From Hyphococcus sp. (GTDB lineage Bacteria > Pseudomonadota > Alphaproteobacteria > Caulobacterales > Parvularculaceae): DNA of 62,932 nt. The stretch is from assembly GCA_021604585.1 (NCBI GenBank), contig BQJG01000009.1, positions 1 to 62,932 on the forward strand. The letters are read 5' to 3'. Below, piece after piece: positions 32,700-41,427 of the stretch; position 1 is the first letter of the stretch, and each line of letters starts with the position of its first letter. The notes beneath the pieces are model-generated. The model saw nothing but the letters and a program-made list of their open reading frames with translations. It had not been told where the DNA came from and did not search any database. A program made the position numbers and the translations under genes.

Positions 32700-33635
32700 T
32701 CACGCGTTGAAAACCCGGTTCGGTTTTAATTTGAGACCATCAAGCTCGCAAATGGCGACGGCTTCGTCATGCAGCACCGCAAGCACGCCCTCAATGGCGC
32801 CCGCAGTTTCGCCGCGCACGCCCTTGGCGACAGCCGGAGACAAAATCGCTTCCTGACCGCGCCGCAACCGGTCGGCTTGCGGCCCGTCGATCGAGGCTTG
32901 CGGCATCTCGCTCAAGGCGCCGATGATCGGCAGCAATGCGCTATCGCGCTCTTCCACGCTTTCCATTGCTTCAAGCGCGGCAAGCGTGACCCCGTTTTCA
33001 GCGCGCAGCGGCCCCACCGCCAGTCGGCGCAGTTCGCTCACATAACCTTCCGTGCCGAGCGCGTGAGCCAAATCGCGAACCAGCGAACGCACATAAGCGC
33101 CCTTGCCGGTGATGGCTTCAAAAACCGTCTCGTCCGCTGACGGCGCATCAACAACCCGCAATTCGTAGATCATCACTTTGCGCGATTCGAGCTTAACGTC
33201 TTCGCCTTCGCGCGCGAGATCATAGGCGCGTTCGCCGCCGACCTTTATGGCGGAAAATTGCGGCGGAACCTGATCGATCTCGCCGGTGAACTGCGCCAGC
33301 ACCTGCTCTATTTCCGCGACCTCTGGACGGCGCTCCGAGCGCGCGATCACATCGCCTTCTGCATCATCGGTCGTGCGCGCCTCACCCCAGCGGGCTGTGA
33401 AGCGATAATGCTTATGCGCGTCCATAACGTATGCAGATGTTTTGGTCGCTTCCCCGAAAGCGATTGGCAATACGCCCGTGGCCAACGGGTCAAGAGTTCC
33501 GGCATGCCCGGCCTTCTGTGCCTGAAACAGCCATTTGGCTTTCGACACCGCTTCTGTCGATCCGAAATCATAGGCCTTGTCGATGATCAGCCAGCCGGAG
33601 ATTGGCCGGCCTTTTTTATTGCGCCGTTTGCCCAT
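32700..33635 (-). CDS. truB: tRNA pseudouridine-55 synthase TruB
   Basis: A 311-aa enzyme that makes pseudouridine 55 in the T-arm of tRNAs. The catalytic Asp49 lies in GHAGTLDPLATG (43-54). KxxGHxGTLDP and the RDLAHALGTEGYVSELRR block are standard. The ATG at 33635 has AGGAG upstream. It belongs to the nusA-infB-rbfA-truB-rpsO cluster but is set apart from rbfA by two accessory genes. Confidence 0.96.
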   Translation of the reverse strand: MGKRRNKKGRPISGWLIIDKAYDFGSTEAVSKAKWLFQAQKAGHAGTLDPLATGVLPIAFGEATKTSAYVMDAHKHYRFTARWGEARTTDDAEGDVIARSERRPEVAEIEQVLAQFTGEIDQVPPQFSAIKVGGERAYDLAREGEDVKLESRKVMIYELRVVDAPSADETVFEAITGKGAYVRSLVRDLAHALGTEGYVSELRRLAVGPLRAENGVTLAALEAMESVEERDSALLPIIGALSEMPQASIDGPQADRLRRGQEAILSPAVAKGVRGETAGAIEGVLAVLHDEAVAICELDGLKLKPNRVFNA

Positions 33636-33769
33636 GATGCGGGCTCCTTGTCGATATTTAAGCCGTCATTCTTGAGATGAACAGATCCGCTGAACTGGTT
33701 CGGACAGTGCAATGGACAGATAACGAGCGACTTAAAAACAGGTTGGCGCCGAGACGTCAAGTCACGCCA

Positions 33770-34501
33770 TCAAGGCTTGCGGAAAAGATATACGAACCGG
33801 TCAGTTCGACCACGGATACCTTCGTCAAACACAGAAACATCGAGTGGGTCTTCAGGATTAGCAAGAGCATCGCTTTCACCCACCCACTCAAAGCCAGCAG
33901 CGAGGATTTCTGGCTTGGTGACTCCTGGAAGCATCCGGTGCAGTTCTTTCGTGACCGCCTCATCTGAGTCCGCCTTGGCGTTATGATCAATGACAAGGTA
34001 AACGCCTCCAGATTTTAAGGCGTCAAAAATCGCATTATTCATGGCAGCGCGGTCAGCGCCAGTCCAGATCGTGTCATGATAGTAGAGTCCCATCACGACA
34101 ACATCCAATGGTTCTGGGAAGGTCAACTCGTCAAATTTTTGAACAGAGTAATCAATATTGGCGCGCGGGTCCGCCTCAAGATAAGCCGGAAACGTCTTAG
34201 ACGCGTTAGGAAACGCCTCGAAAATCCGCACCGGGTCAACCGCGAAGACTTTTCCATGATCGCCGGCAACGCGGCTAAGAATAGCCGTATAGTAGCCGCT
34301 ACCGGCAGCGAGATCAGCAATCTGATCGCCGGACTTTACGCCAGCAAAAGAAAGGATTTCTTCGGGCTTGCGCGCGTCGTCGCGCGCACGTTGGGATTCA
34401 AGGCGCGTTGTATCTCTCACGGCGGCGGCGATATCATCATCGGCTGCGGCTGACGTCAGCATGCAGGTCAAAGACAGGCAAGCAGCAGTTATCATTCTCA
34501 T
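33770..34501 (-). CDS. Exported class I SAM-methyltransferase-like protein
   Basis: A 243-aa protein with an N-terminal signal peptide (about 1-20, ending SAAADD) and a methyltransferase-like domain: QIADLAAGSGYYTAILSRV is motif I, LDVVVMGLYYHD motif II and LKSGGVYLVIDHNA motif III. This belongs to the predicted periplasmic methyltransferase group, for which a SAM source outside the cytoplasm is unexplained. The ATG at 34501 follows AGGAAG. It stands between rbfA and truB. Confidence 0.8.
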   Translation of the reverse strand: MRMITAACLSLTCMLTSAAADDDIAAAVRDTTRLESQRARDDARKPEEILSFAGVKSGDQIADLAAGSGYYTAILSRVAGDHGKVFAVDPVRIFEAFPNASKTFPAYLEADPRANIDYSVQKFDELTFPEPLDVVVMGLYYHDTIWTGADRAAMNNAIFDALKSGGVYLVIDHNAKADSDEAVTKELHRMLPGVTKPEILAAGFEWVGESDALANPEDPLDVSVFDEGIRGRTDRFVYLFRKP

Positions 34502-34638
34502 GTTGACTTCCTTTTTCTGGGGCTCAGAAAAAAGACGTGAGCGCCTTATGAAAAGCGACACGACCATTGCTCGGTTCGTCGCAATATTCGTTCATTTTGG
34601 CGCAAAATCAACACGGTGAAGGCCCTAAAAGGGCTCTC

Positions 34639-35739
34639 TCACTTAAGGCCTTCCGAAAATTCCACAGGGGCCACAATGGGGCTGTTGAACAAGGTTTCTA
34701 GCCGCTTTCGAATATGTGCGTCGCCGAGTCCCGCGCGCAAAAGCGTGATGTCTTGAATTCCAATAGCGTCGGCGAGCATGAGAAACGCATTGTTCCACCA
34801 GCCATCATTGACGATCTCTACAATACGTCTCACCGGCCAGCCTATGGTGTTGTAGATGGCGGAGCCGTGATCGAAAATAAGCGTCTCGCTAAACTCCGCC
34901 GCCATCTCATAGTCAGCCTTTGACGCTGTCGCCGTGAGCAATATCCGGCCGCCGCGCGCCTCGACCAGCGCCTCAATCAAGGCGCTTGGATAGGTGCGGT
35001 GCGCGACTTGGGAAAGGTCGCCGCGTCGGGAAAGATAAACAATGCCGCCCGGCCTGGCGGGCTTAGCTGAACGTGGCCATAGTCTATGCAGCAACGCCGC
35101 ATCTTCGCGGGGGAAGTGAACAAAATATTTTTGCTGCCGCAGAACTTTTGCATGCGTGATTTGCAGGGGGTGTTCAACCGGCTTCCAGTCCACGCCCCAC
35201 TCCTTTAGGTCGCGGCGCACATAGCCCTGCGCCGACAACCGGCGTGGCAAGAACAGTGGCGCATTGAGCGGAAGCGCGCGCACAACAGGACACAAATACT
35301 CCGACACCCAATCGCCATATGTATCGTGATGCGCTGACTGCACTACATATCCACTGTCGATGATGCGCTTGGGCGTGCGATCTTCCGTCAACATGCGAAT
35401 GCCGGGAACGCCAGCGCTGTAACGCTGGTGCAACTTGCCGGACAACCAGCCGCCGCCGAGCGGCGTCGTCACCAAATTCTCGACATTTTCACATTGTGGC
35501 GGAGCACTGCGAAACGCCATGCGGCTTTGCTCATGCGCGCCTGATCTGATCTGCAGCGGCGCGTCGCCTTTAAACCTTATGACGTCAGTACAAATAAGGA
35601 CTTGTTCATCGCCTGGTATGGGTTGATACGCGCCCGCAACTGCAAAAATCCGGCGCCAAACTTCACCAACCGCGCCACGCAGCACAGCCACTGTGGTGGG
35701 GCCAGCCACGGCATGCAACAAATTAAGCGTGCTTTTCAA
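34639..35739 (-). CDS. Glycosyltransferase family 61-like protein
   Basis: A 366-aa protein resembling the GT61/DUF563 group: HHDTYGDWVSEYLCPVV near 138-154, IVYLSRRGD about 235, and the C-terminal LIFDHGSAIYNTIGWP. Such enzymes add xylose or other sugars to polysaccharides. The frame has no ATG near its start; TTG at 35739 is used and the start is uncertain. A weaker relative, 36341-37393, flanks rbfA on the other side. Confidence 0.7.
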   Translation of the reverse strand: MKSTLNLLHAVAGPTTVAVLRGAVGEVWRRIFAVAGAYQPIPGDEQVLICTDVIRFKGDAPLQIRSGAHEQSRMAFRSAPPQCENVENLVTTPLGGGWLSGKLHQRYSAGVPGIRMLTEDRTPKRIIDSGYVVQSAHHDTYGDWVSEYLCPVVRALPLNAPLFLPRRLSAQGYVRRDLKEWGVDWKPVEHPLQITHAKVLRQQKYFVHFPREDAALLHRLWPRSAKPARPGGIVYLSRRGDLSQVAHRTYPSALIEALVEARGGRILLTATASKADYEMAAEFSETLIFDHGSAIYNTIGWPVRRIVEIVNDGWWNNAFLMLADAIGIQDITLLRAGLGDAHIRKRLETLFNSPIVAPVEFSEGLK

Positions 35740-35793
35740 AACCTAACCAACATATCATTTAAGTGATCTGAACCCTGACGGTGCAAAAGGTAA

Positions 35794-35815
35794 CCCGCCG
35801 CACGTGATCGGCGGG
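35794..35815 (-). terminator. Possible terminator or stabilising hairpin after rbfA
   Basis: A 7-bp stem CCCGCCG/CGGCGGG (35794-35800 with 35809-35815) with an eight-base loop. On the minus strand it is followed by TTACCTTTTG, only partly T-rich. It lies 61 bases after the rbfA stop and before the GT61-like gene. Confidence 0.35.
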
Positions 35816-35875
35816 GTGGCGCGCAATGACGAAAACATTTTGTGAAGAGATCACGCCAAGGAACGCCTATGCGAT

Positions 35876-36271
35876 CTAGTCGCCATCAAGGTCGCGCGCC
35901 ACATCCGGGCGCGCGAGAAGGCTTTCGATTTTTTGCGCTTCCATGAAAGTCTCATCAGTGACAAAGATCAAAGCGGGGGTGAATTTCAGATCGATCTTCT
36001 TGCCCAAAAGCCCGCGCAGAAAAGCGGCGGCGCGATTAAGAGCGGCAATCAGCGCGACTTCATCGCCGCCGCCCAGCGGATAGGCGAAGACGCGCGCCTG
36101 TTTCAAATCAGGCGAGACCTGAACTTCGCTAATCGTCACAGAAACGCCTTCAAGAACCGGGTCACGCAACCCCTCACGCCGAATGATATCGACGAGCGCA
36201 TGACGAATAACCTCGCCCGCGCGCAGCTGGCGCTGGGTTGGTCCTTTTTTGCTGGTGAAACGGCTGGCCAT
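35876..36271 (-). CDS. rbfA: 30S ribosome-binding factor RbfA
   Basis: A 131-aa KH-fold protein for late 30S maturation, binding near the 5' end of 16S rRNA helix 1. The family blocks QLRAGEVIRHALVDIIRRE, VSVTISEVQVSPDLKQARVFAYPLG and FTPALIFVTDETF are present. It normally sits between infB and truB; here accessory genes lie on both sides. Confidence 0.95.
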   Translation of the reverse strand: MASRFTSKKGPTQRQLRAGEVIRHALVDIIRREGLRDPVLEGVSVTISEVQVSPDLKQARVFAYPLGGGDEVALIAALNRAAAFLRGLLGKKIDLKFTPALIFVTDETFMEAQKIESLLARPDVARDLDGD

Positions 36272-36340
36272 GTCATTCAGGATAAACGCACGCGCAGAAG
36301 ATAAAAAGCCCCGGCGTTGAATTTTGCAGCGGCCGCTGCA

Positions 36341-37393
36341 TTAGCGCGCGGCCTCCATCATATCCACGACAGTCAGGAGGTCGCGAACATTAACCTTGAA
36401 TGCAGCGCCATCCTCTTCGCCGACAACCAGTCCGTATTTCATGCCAAGCGCCGACGACCAGTCTTTCGCTACATTGTTGAAGATCGTTGGCGGCGAGATC
36501 GCGACGTACCCGCCGCCTTCAGCATTTGTGTAAATACCTGGCGATGCGTGACTTCCCTCGATCGAAACTAGCGTTTTCGCATCCAGCAGCGCACTAACAA
36601 TCGCATCGACGCTATCAACTTCGACATTGACGATAACAAAGCCATTATCGGCAAGCGCCTTGAGCACTTCGGCTTCATTGCTCATCACTCGTTTTATGGC
36701 GCCTGTTTTGCCTCGGTGCAGATAAACACGATGATTTCCATGCATTGCTTGTGCGTTGCGCCGAAGACGTTTGCGAATTTCACGATACCGCGCAGCCTTA
36801 TGAGAATTCTGAGCGTAGTCGATGAATACGTACAAGTCGTCAAAATCCGCGCGGTCGACAATCGGCCAACTCACCTCGAACATATTCATATATCGTGGCT
36901 GATGCGGCCATGCCGGCGTGCGTACGCAAAAAGGCGGCGCAAAACTCTCCGCCAGAAGATGAGTTGTTGTATCGTCACGAAGCCAGTGTCCGAAATATTG
37001 TATGCCGCTATAGGTCGACGATAGGGCGTAAACCCCGCCCTCTATAGTGACTGGACCATCCTCATCGAAATCAACTTTCGGAAAATACCGGCTCCACTTT
37101 TTTTTATATAGCCCCGCATCCCGATACCGAACTCCGCTGATCCGGAATGCCTCCACCGCCGCATGCACGCCTCGCCCGCCATGAACGCGCCGGTCTTCTT
37201 GTTCCTGAGTTGTTTCAGGATGAATGCGGCGGATATTTTCCAAATGGTGCGGCAAGAATATCGACGGAGCGAAATCCAACGGCTCCTGCTGGCTCACGAC
37301 GACCCGTTCGTCGGCGATCTCACGGATGTCGGCCGCCCCAAACAGGCGGCTTCGCAATAGGTAGCGAAGGTGAGCTGGTGAATAACTTCGCAC
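36341..37393 (-). CDS. GT61-like glycosyltransferase (DUF563-type)
   Basis: A 350-aa protein whose C-terminal half matches the GT61 pattern: HRVYLHRGKTGAIKRVMSNE (about 224-243), a nucleotide-sugar-binding region VIVNVEVDSVDAIVSALLDA and VSIEGSHASPGIYTNA. The N-terminal half holds YFGHWLRDD, the family's acceptor-side motif. It would start at GTG 37393. The sequence upstream, 37394-37528, is richer in A/T than the neighbours and holds no gene. Likely a polysaccharide or O-antigen sugar transferase; the acceptor is unknown. Confidence 0.72.
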   Translation of the reverse strand: MRSYSPAHLRYLLRSRLFGAADIREIADERVVVSQQEPLDFAPSIFLPHHLENIRRIHPETTQEQEDRRVHGGRGVHAAVEAFRISGVRYRDAGLYKKKWSRYFPKVDFDEDGPVTIEGGVYALSSTYSGIQYFGHWLRDDTTTHLLAESFAPPFCVRTPAWPHQPRYMNMFEVSWPIVDRADFDDLYVFIDYAQNSHKAARYREIRKRLRRNAQAMHGNHRVYLHRGKTGAIKRVMSNEAEVLKALADNGFVIVNVEVDSVDAIVSALLDAKTLVSIEGSHASPGIYTNAEGGGYVAISPPTIFNNVAKDWSSALGMKYGLVVGEEDGAAFKVNVRDLLTVVDMMEAAR

Positions 37394-37528
37394 GGGCGAC
37401 GCGCCTTCTTGGGCTTAAAAGTTATCAATTTCAGGTAGAAGAATGCGGCTCCTTACCACGATTTGCAAATCTACGGCCCAATTGAGGTTTGGATATCCGC
37501 CGTATCAAAAAATTCCGCAGCTGGTCAC

Positions 37529-38050
37529 CTATTTTATATGTCGATCCTGTATCCAGGGCCGCGGGTCGTCTCGCAGCAGACCTAAAATCACGCTATGGCG
37601 AAGACCGATATGCGTTTGCCAGTTTCCCCGCAACAATCCCTCACGCTGAAAGCCGAGACGCAGAAATAAATTCAGTGATGGCGTGTTGTCTTCATCCACA
37701 TCGGCGAAAACCCGGCGCGCATCGCGATTGTCGAAGGCGTCCTCAATCAGGATGATCATCGCTTTTGAGCCGAGCCCTCGTCCTTGCGCGGCTGGCGCCA
37801 ACATAATGCCCAACTCCCAGATCTGGCGCTCGCGCGGGATCAGTGTGACCCGTCCCAACGCAGGTCCGTCCTCACTTTCGACAACAACCCAAGTTGTCTC
37901 TTCGGTTCCTGCCTGCCATTTTTTCAGCAGACTGACGGTTTCCGCCACGGATTTTGTCGCCGTATCACCAAGATAGATGCAGCTTTCTTCATCGCCGAAA
38001 ATGGCGTGCAGCGCAGGGCCATCGCGTTCGGGATCAAGAAGGCGGAGCAT
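37529..38050 (-). CDS. GNAT family N-acetyltransferase (RimJ/RimL-like)
   Basis: A 173-aa acetyltransferase of the RimJ/RimL type. The acetyl-CoA-binding motif is ELGIMLAPAAQGRGLGSKA (about 79-97), followed by VFADVDEDNTPSLNLFLRLGFQREG. Substrate unknown; relatives acetylate ribosomal-protein N-termini or antibiotics. It lies between infB and the GT61-like gene, 29 bases after infB. Confidence 0.85.
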   Translation of the reverse strand: MLRLLDPERDGPALHAIFGDEESCIYLGDTATKSVAETVSLLKKWQAGTEETTWVVVESEDGPALGRVTLIPRERQIWELGIMLAPAAQGRGLGSKAMIILIEDAFDNRDARRVFADVDEDNTPSLNLFLRLGFQREGLLRGNWQTHIGLRHSVILGLLRDDPRPWIQDRHIK

Positions 38051-38079
38051 AACTCTGACCCTCTAGTTTGGTCAGCTGA

Positions 38080-40692
38080 CTAAAGCGACCGCGTGATCTT
38101 CTCGACCGAGAAGCACTCGATCACATCGCCGGGACGCATGTCTTCATAATTAGCGAAGCTCATGCCGCATTCCTGACCGCCGGGCACTTCCTGCACATCG
38201 TCCTTGAAGCGCTTGAGCTGCGAGAGCTCGCCTTCGTGGATAACGACGTTGTCGCGGATAAGCCGAACTTTGGCGCCGCGCTTGACCGAGCCTTCGGTGA
38301 CGCGGCAACCGGCGACCTTGCCATGCTTGGAAATCGAGAAGACTTCGAGAATTTCCGCATTGCCGAGGAACGTCTCGCGCAGTTCAGGATCGAGCATGCC
38401 CGACAGGACCGCTTTGATGTCGTCGATCAGATTGTAGATCACCGAGTAATACCGAATCTCGACTTTTGAACGCTCGGCTTCTTCGCGCGCCTGTTTGTTG
38501 GCGCGGACGTTAAAGCCAAGCACCGGCGCTTTTGAGGCTTCGGCGAGAATGACATCGCTTTCGGAAATCGCGCCGACGCCCGTATGCAGCACGCGCACGC
38601 GCACTTCGTCCGTGGAGAATTTCTCCAGCGAGCCGACAATGGCTTCGATCGAGCCCTGCACGTCGCCCTTGATGACGATGGGCAGTTCCTTGATCTCTGA
38701 ATCCTGAAGCTGCGCCATCATCTGTTCGAGCGACGTGCCCGATGATTTGGCGGAGGCTTTTTCGCGGCGTTGGCGATGGCGGAATTCCGCAATCTCGCGC
38801 GCTTTGCTTTCGCTATCGACGACGTTGAAGGTGTCGCCCGGCTCCGGCACGCCATTGAGGCCTAGAATTTCAACCGGGAACGCCGGGCCCGCCGCATCGA
38901 CAGAGCGGCCTTGGTCGTCGTTCATGGCGCGCACTTTGCCCCATTCCGAGCCGACCACGACGATGTCGCCGCGCTTTAACGTGCCGCGATTAACGAGCAA
39001 TGTGGAAACCGCGCCGCGCCCCTTGTCGAGACGCGCTTCAACCACGGCGCCGTCAGCGGGACGATCCGGATTGGTTTTGAGATCGAGGAGTTCGGCCTGC
39101 AGCAGGATGGCCTCGAGCAACCCGTCGAGATTGATTTTCTTCAGTGCGGAAACTTCAACATCCTGCACGTCGCCGCCCATGCCTTCGACCTGAATTTCGT
39201 ACTGCAACAGATCGGTGCGAACCTTGTTGGCGTCCGCATCCGGCTTATCAATCTTGTTGATGGCGACGATGATCGGAACGCCCGCCGCCTTCGCATGCGC
39301 AATCGCTTCTTCGGTTTGCGGCATGATCGAATCGTCGGCAGCCACAACGAGGATAATAATATCCGTTACTTTGGCGCCGCGCGCGCGCATCTGTGTGAAC
39401 GCTGCGTGACCTGGCGTGTCGAGGAAGGTTACCTTGCGGTCATCGCCCACAGTAATCTGATAGGCGCCGATATGCTGGGTGATGCCGCCCGCTTCACCGG
39501 CGACCACATCGGTCTGGCGCAGCGCGTCAAGCAGTGACGTCTTGCCGTGATCGACATGGCCCATAATTGTGACCACAGGCGGGCGCGGCTTCAGATCTTC
39601 CTCGGAATCAGCAGCGCCTTCGAGGCCTTCCTCGACATCGGACTCAGCGACGCGTTTAACGGTGTGACCGAAATCTTCGGCGATCAATTGCGCCGTATCC
39701 GCGTCAAGCACCACATTCGCCGTCACCATCTGACCTTGCTTCATCAATTCCTTGATGAGGTCGACAGCCCGCATGGACATGCGTGCAGCAAGCTCCTGCA
39801 CGGTAATGGTTTCGGGAATAGTGACATCGCGCAGCACGCGGTCGCTGCCGCGTTGCTGGCGCGCCAGTTTTTCGCGCTCCCGGGCGCGCTTGACCGAGGC
39901 AAGCGAGCGTTGCCGCTCTTCATCATCAAGGGCGTTCGCAATCGTCAGTTTGCCGGAACGGCGGCGCGGCGCCTCTTTCGCTTTGCCGGCGGCATCGCGG
40001 CGATCATCGCCAGCGCCCTTGCGTTTGGTTTTCAACCGGCCGCCAAGTTGGGCGAGCGGATTGTCAGGGTCCGGCTCGGCCGGCGCTTCCACATCGTCGC
40101 GGCCTTTCGCGCGCGCATCGGCCTTGGCCGCGTTGCGCTTTTTGCGCTCAATCTCTTCTTCCTCAAGCGCCTCTTGGGCTGCGGCTTCGGCCTTGCGACG
40201 CTCTTCAGCTTCGCGGGCGCGCTTCGCCTCATCAGCAGTCTGGCGCGCACGCTCTTCTTCGAGCTTTGCGCGTTCTTCAGCCTCGCGGGCTTCGCGTTCC
40301 GCGCGCTCTTCGGCTTCGCGCTTGGCGCGCGCCTGCTGGTCGCGCCGGGCAATCGCAAGCGCTTCAGCGCGCGCCTGTTTTTCGTCGTCTGAAAGCGTTC
40401 TGAGGACAGCGCCTTTTTTCTTGTCTTCAGCCTCTTTTGCGGCGGCGGCCGCCGCGGCGGCGGCGTCTTTAACAGCTTTCGCGGACGCAGATTTCTTCTC
40501 CGGCGCTTCCTTGGCTTCCGCCTTTTTCTCAGCACCCGTCTTTGGCGTCAGCACGCGCCGCTTTTTCGTCTCGACAACAACAGTCTTCGAGCGGCCGTGC
40601 GAAAAGCTCTGCTTCACGGCGCCCGTTTCCGTGCGGCGCAATGTCAGCGGCCGGCGCGGTTTGCTGGTTTCGGTTTCGACGTCGTCGCTCAT
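38080..40692 (-). CDS. infB: Translation initiation factor IF-2
   Basis: An 870-aa GTPase that delivers initiator tRNA to the 30S subunit. The N-terminal third is a charged, Ala/Glu/Lys/Arg-rich coiled region. The GTPase domain begins with GHVDHGKTSLLDALR (about 375) and carries DTPGHAAF and NKIDKP. Domains II-IV follow and end EKITRSL. A strong GGAGATTG ribosome-binding site precedes the ATG. Confidence 0.97.
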   Translation of the reverse strand: MSDDVETETSKPRRPLTLRRTETGAVKQSFSHGRSKTVVVETKKRRVLTPKTGAEKKAEAKEAPEKKSASAKAVKDAAAAAAAAAKEAEDKKKGAVLRTLSDDEKQARAEALAIARRDQQARAKREAEERAEREAREAEERAKLEEERARQTADEAKRAREAEERRKAEAAAQEALEEEEIERKKRNAAKADARAKGRDDVEAPAEPDPDNPLAQLGGRLKTKRKGAGDDRRDAAGKAKEAPRRRSGKLTIANALDDEERQRSLASVKRAREREKLARQQRGSDRVLRDVTIPETITVQELAARMSMRAVDLIKELMKQGQMVTANVVLDADTAQLIAEDFGHTVKRVAESDVEEGLEGAADSEEDLKPRPPVVTIMGHVDHGKTSLLDALRQTDVVAGEAGGITQHIGAYQITVGDDRKVTFLDTPGHAAFTQMRARGAKVTDIIILVVAADDSIMPQTEEAIAHAKAAGVPIIVAINKIDKPDADANKVRTDLLQYEIQVEGMGGDVQDVEVSALKKINLDGLLEAILLQAELLDLKTNPDRPADGAVVEARLDKGRGAVSTLLVNRGTLKRGDIVVVGSEWGKVRAMNDDQGRSVDAAGPAFPVEILGLNGVPEPGDTFNVVDSESKAREIAEFRHRQRREKASAKSSGTSLEQMMAQLQDSEIKELPIVIKGDVQGSIEAIVGSLEKFSTDEVRVRVLHTGVGAISESDVILAEASKAPVLGFNVRANKQAREEAERSKVEIRYYSVIYNLIDDIKAVLSGMLDPELRETFLGNAEILEVFSISKHGKVAGCRVTEGSVKRGAKVRLIRDNVVIHEGELSQLKRFKDDVQEVPGGQECGMSFANYEDMRPGDVIECFSVEKITRSL

Positions 40693-40812
40693 TCAATCTC
40701 CAAATGCGCTTCCATCAGAAGCGCGGCTTGCGGCTCCCGGTGGAAATCCGCCCTCGACATACAGCCCCAAAGGGCCGGGGTCCACAGCGAACCCCTATTG
40801 TTTCACGGCTTT

Positions 40813-41427
40813 TCAGCCGTTCCGAAATCCTTCCAGCCGGCGGGCTTCGCGCAGAAAACGCTGCGCCGCCGGGCCGGTTTTGATGGCCGCGTGAACTGTG
40901 GGTTCAGCGCGGCCTAATGCGGCGGCCAGTTCCGCCTCGGTGAACAACTCAATCACCTTTGCGTCCCCGGCCAAGGCGGCCAGTTTGCGTCGCCCGTCTT
41001 CACCGCCATCGGCGGCGTTGACCAATACCGCCGACATCTTCGCCGCCAGCGAAGCGCGGACTTTTTCAAAGCCGACCACGACATCGCCGGAGCGCCGCGC
41101 CAGTCCCAGAGCAGAAAGCGCCGCCTTGGCAAGACCCGCGTCAATCCGTTCCGCCAAATCGCCCGGCGCCTTCACGCCGGTTTTGAGCGACCGCGCGAAT
41201 GCGCCTTTTTTCAGCGCAGTGTCGAGCGCTGTGCGAGACGGCGTCAGCCAAGCGCCGCGTCCCGGTAATTTCGCCGAGAAGTCCGGCGCCAATTCACCGT
41301 CCGGCGACACCACAAAACGCAAGCCCTGATCAGGCGCCAGCGCAGCGCCAGTGGCCACGCATCGCCGTTCCGGGCTTTCGCGCCGCTTTCCGCGACGCTG
41401 CGATTCAGATTCAGTCGCTGGCTCCAG
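40813..41427 (-). CDS. ylxR: YlxR-family RNA-binding protein fused to L7Ae-like domain, CTG start
   Basis: A 204-aa protein. The YlxR (DUF448) domain begins at PERRCVATG and continues with GLRFVVSPDGELAPDFSAK; an L7Ae/L30e-like domain covers about 100-190. A start at the internal GTG (41358) would lose the PERRC motif. In this frame no ATG, GTG or TTG exists upstream before a stop. CTG at 41427 follows GAGGAGGAAGAAG, an excellent ribosome-binding site inside the nusA 3' end, so CTG is the likely start (17-base overlap with nusA). Probably an RNA-binding factor of the nusA-infB operon. Confidence 0.8.
   Translation of the reverse strand: MEPATESESQRRGKRRESPERRCVATGAALAPDQGLRFVVSPDGELAPDFSAKLPGRGAWLTPSRTALDTALKKGAFARSLKTGVKAPGDLAERIDAGLAKAALSALGLARRSGDVVVGFEKVRASLAAKMSAVLVNAADGGEDGRRKLAALAGDAKVIELFTEAELAAALGRAEPTVHAAIKTGPAAQRFLREARRLEGFRNG

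Noticed and set aside
36272..37528. A mobile element carrying the GT61-like gene
   Set aside because: No transposase, terminal inverted repeats or target-site duplications were seen.
39547..40894. Long plus-strand frames opposite infB
   Set aside because: They arise from the Ala/Glu/Lys repeat-like N-terminal region of IF-2 read backwards (poly-Ser/Phe/Leu), not from genes.
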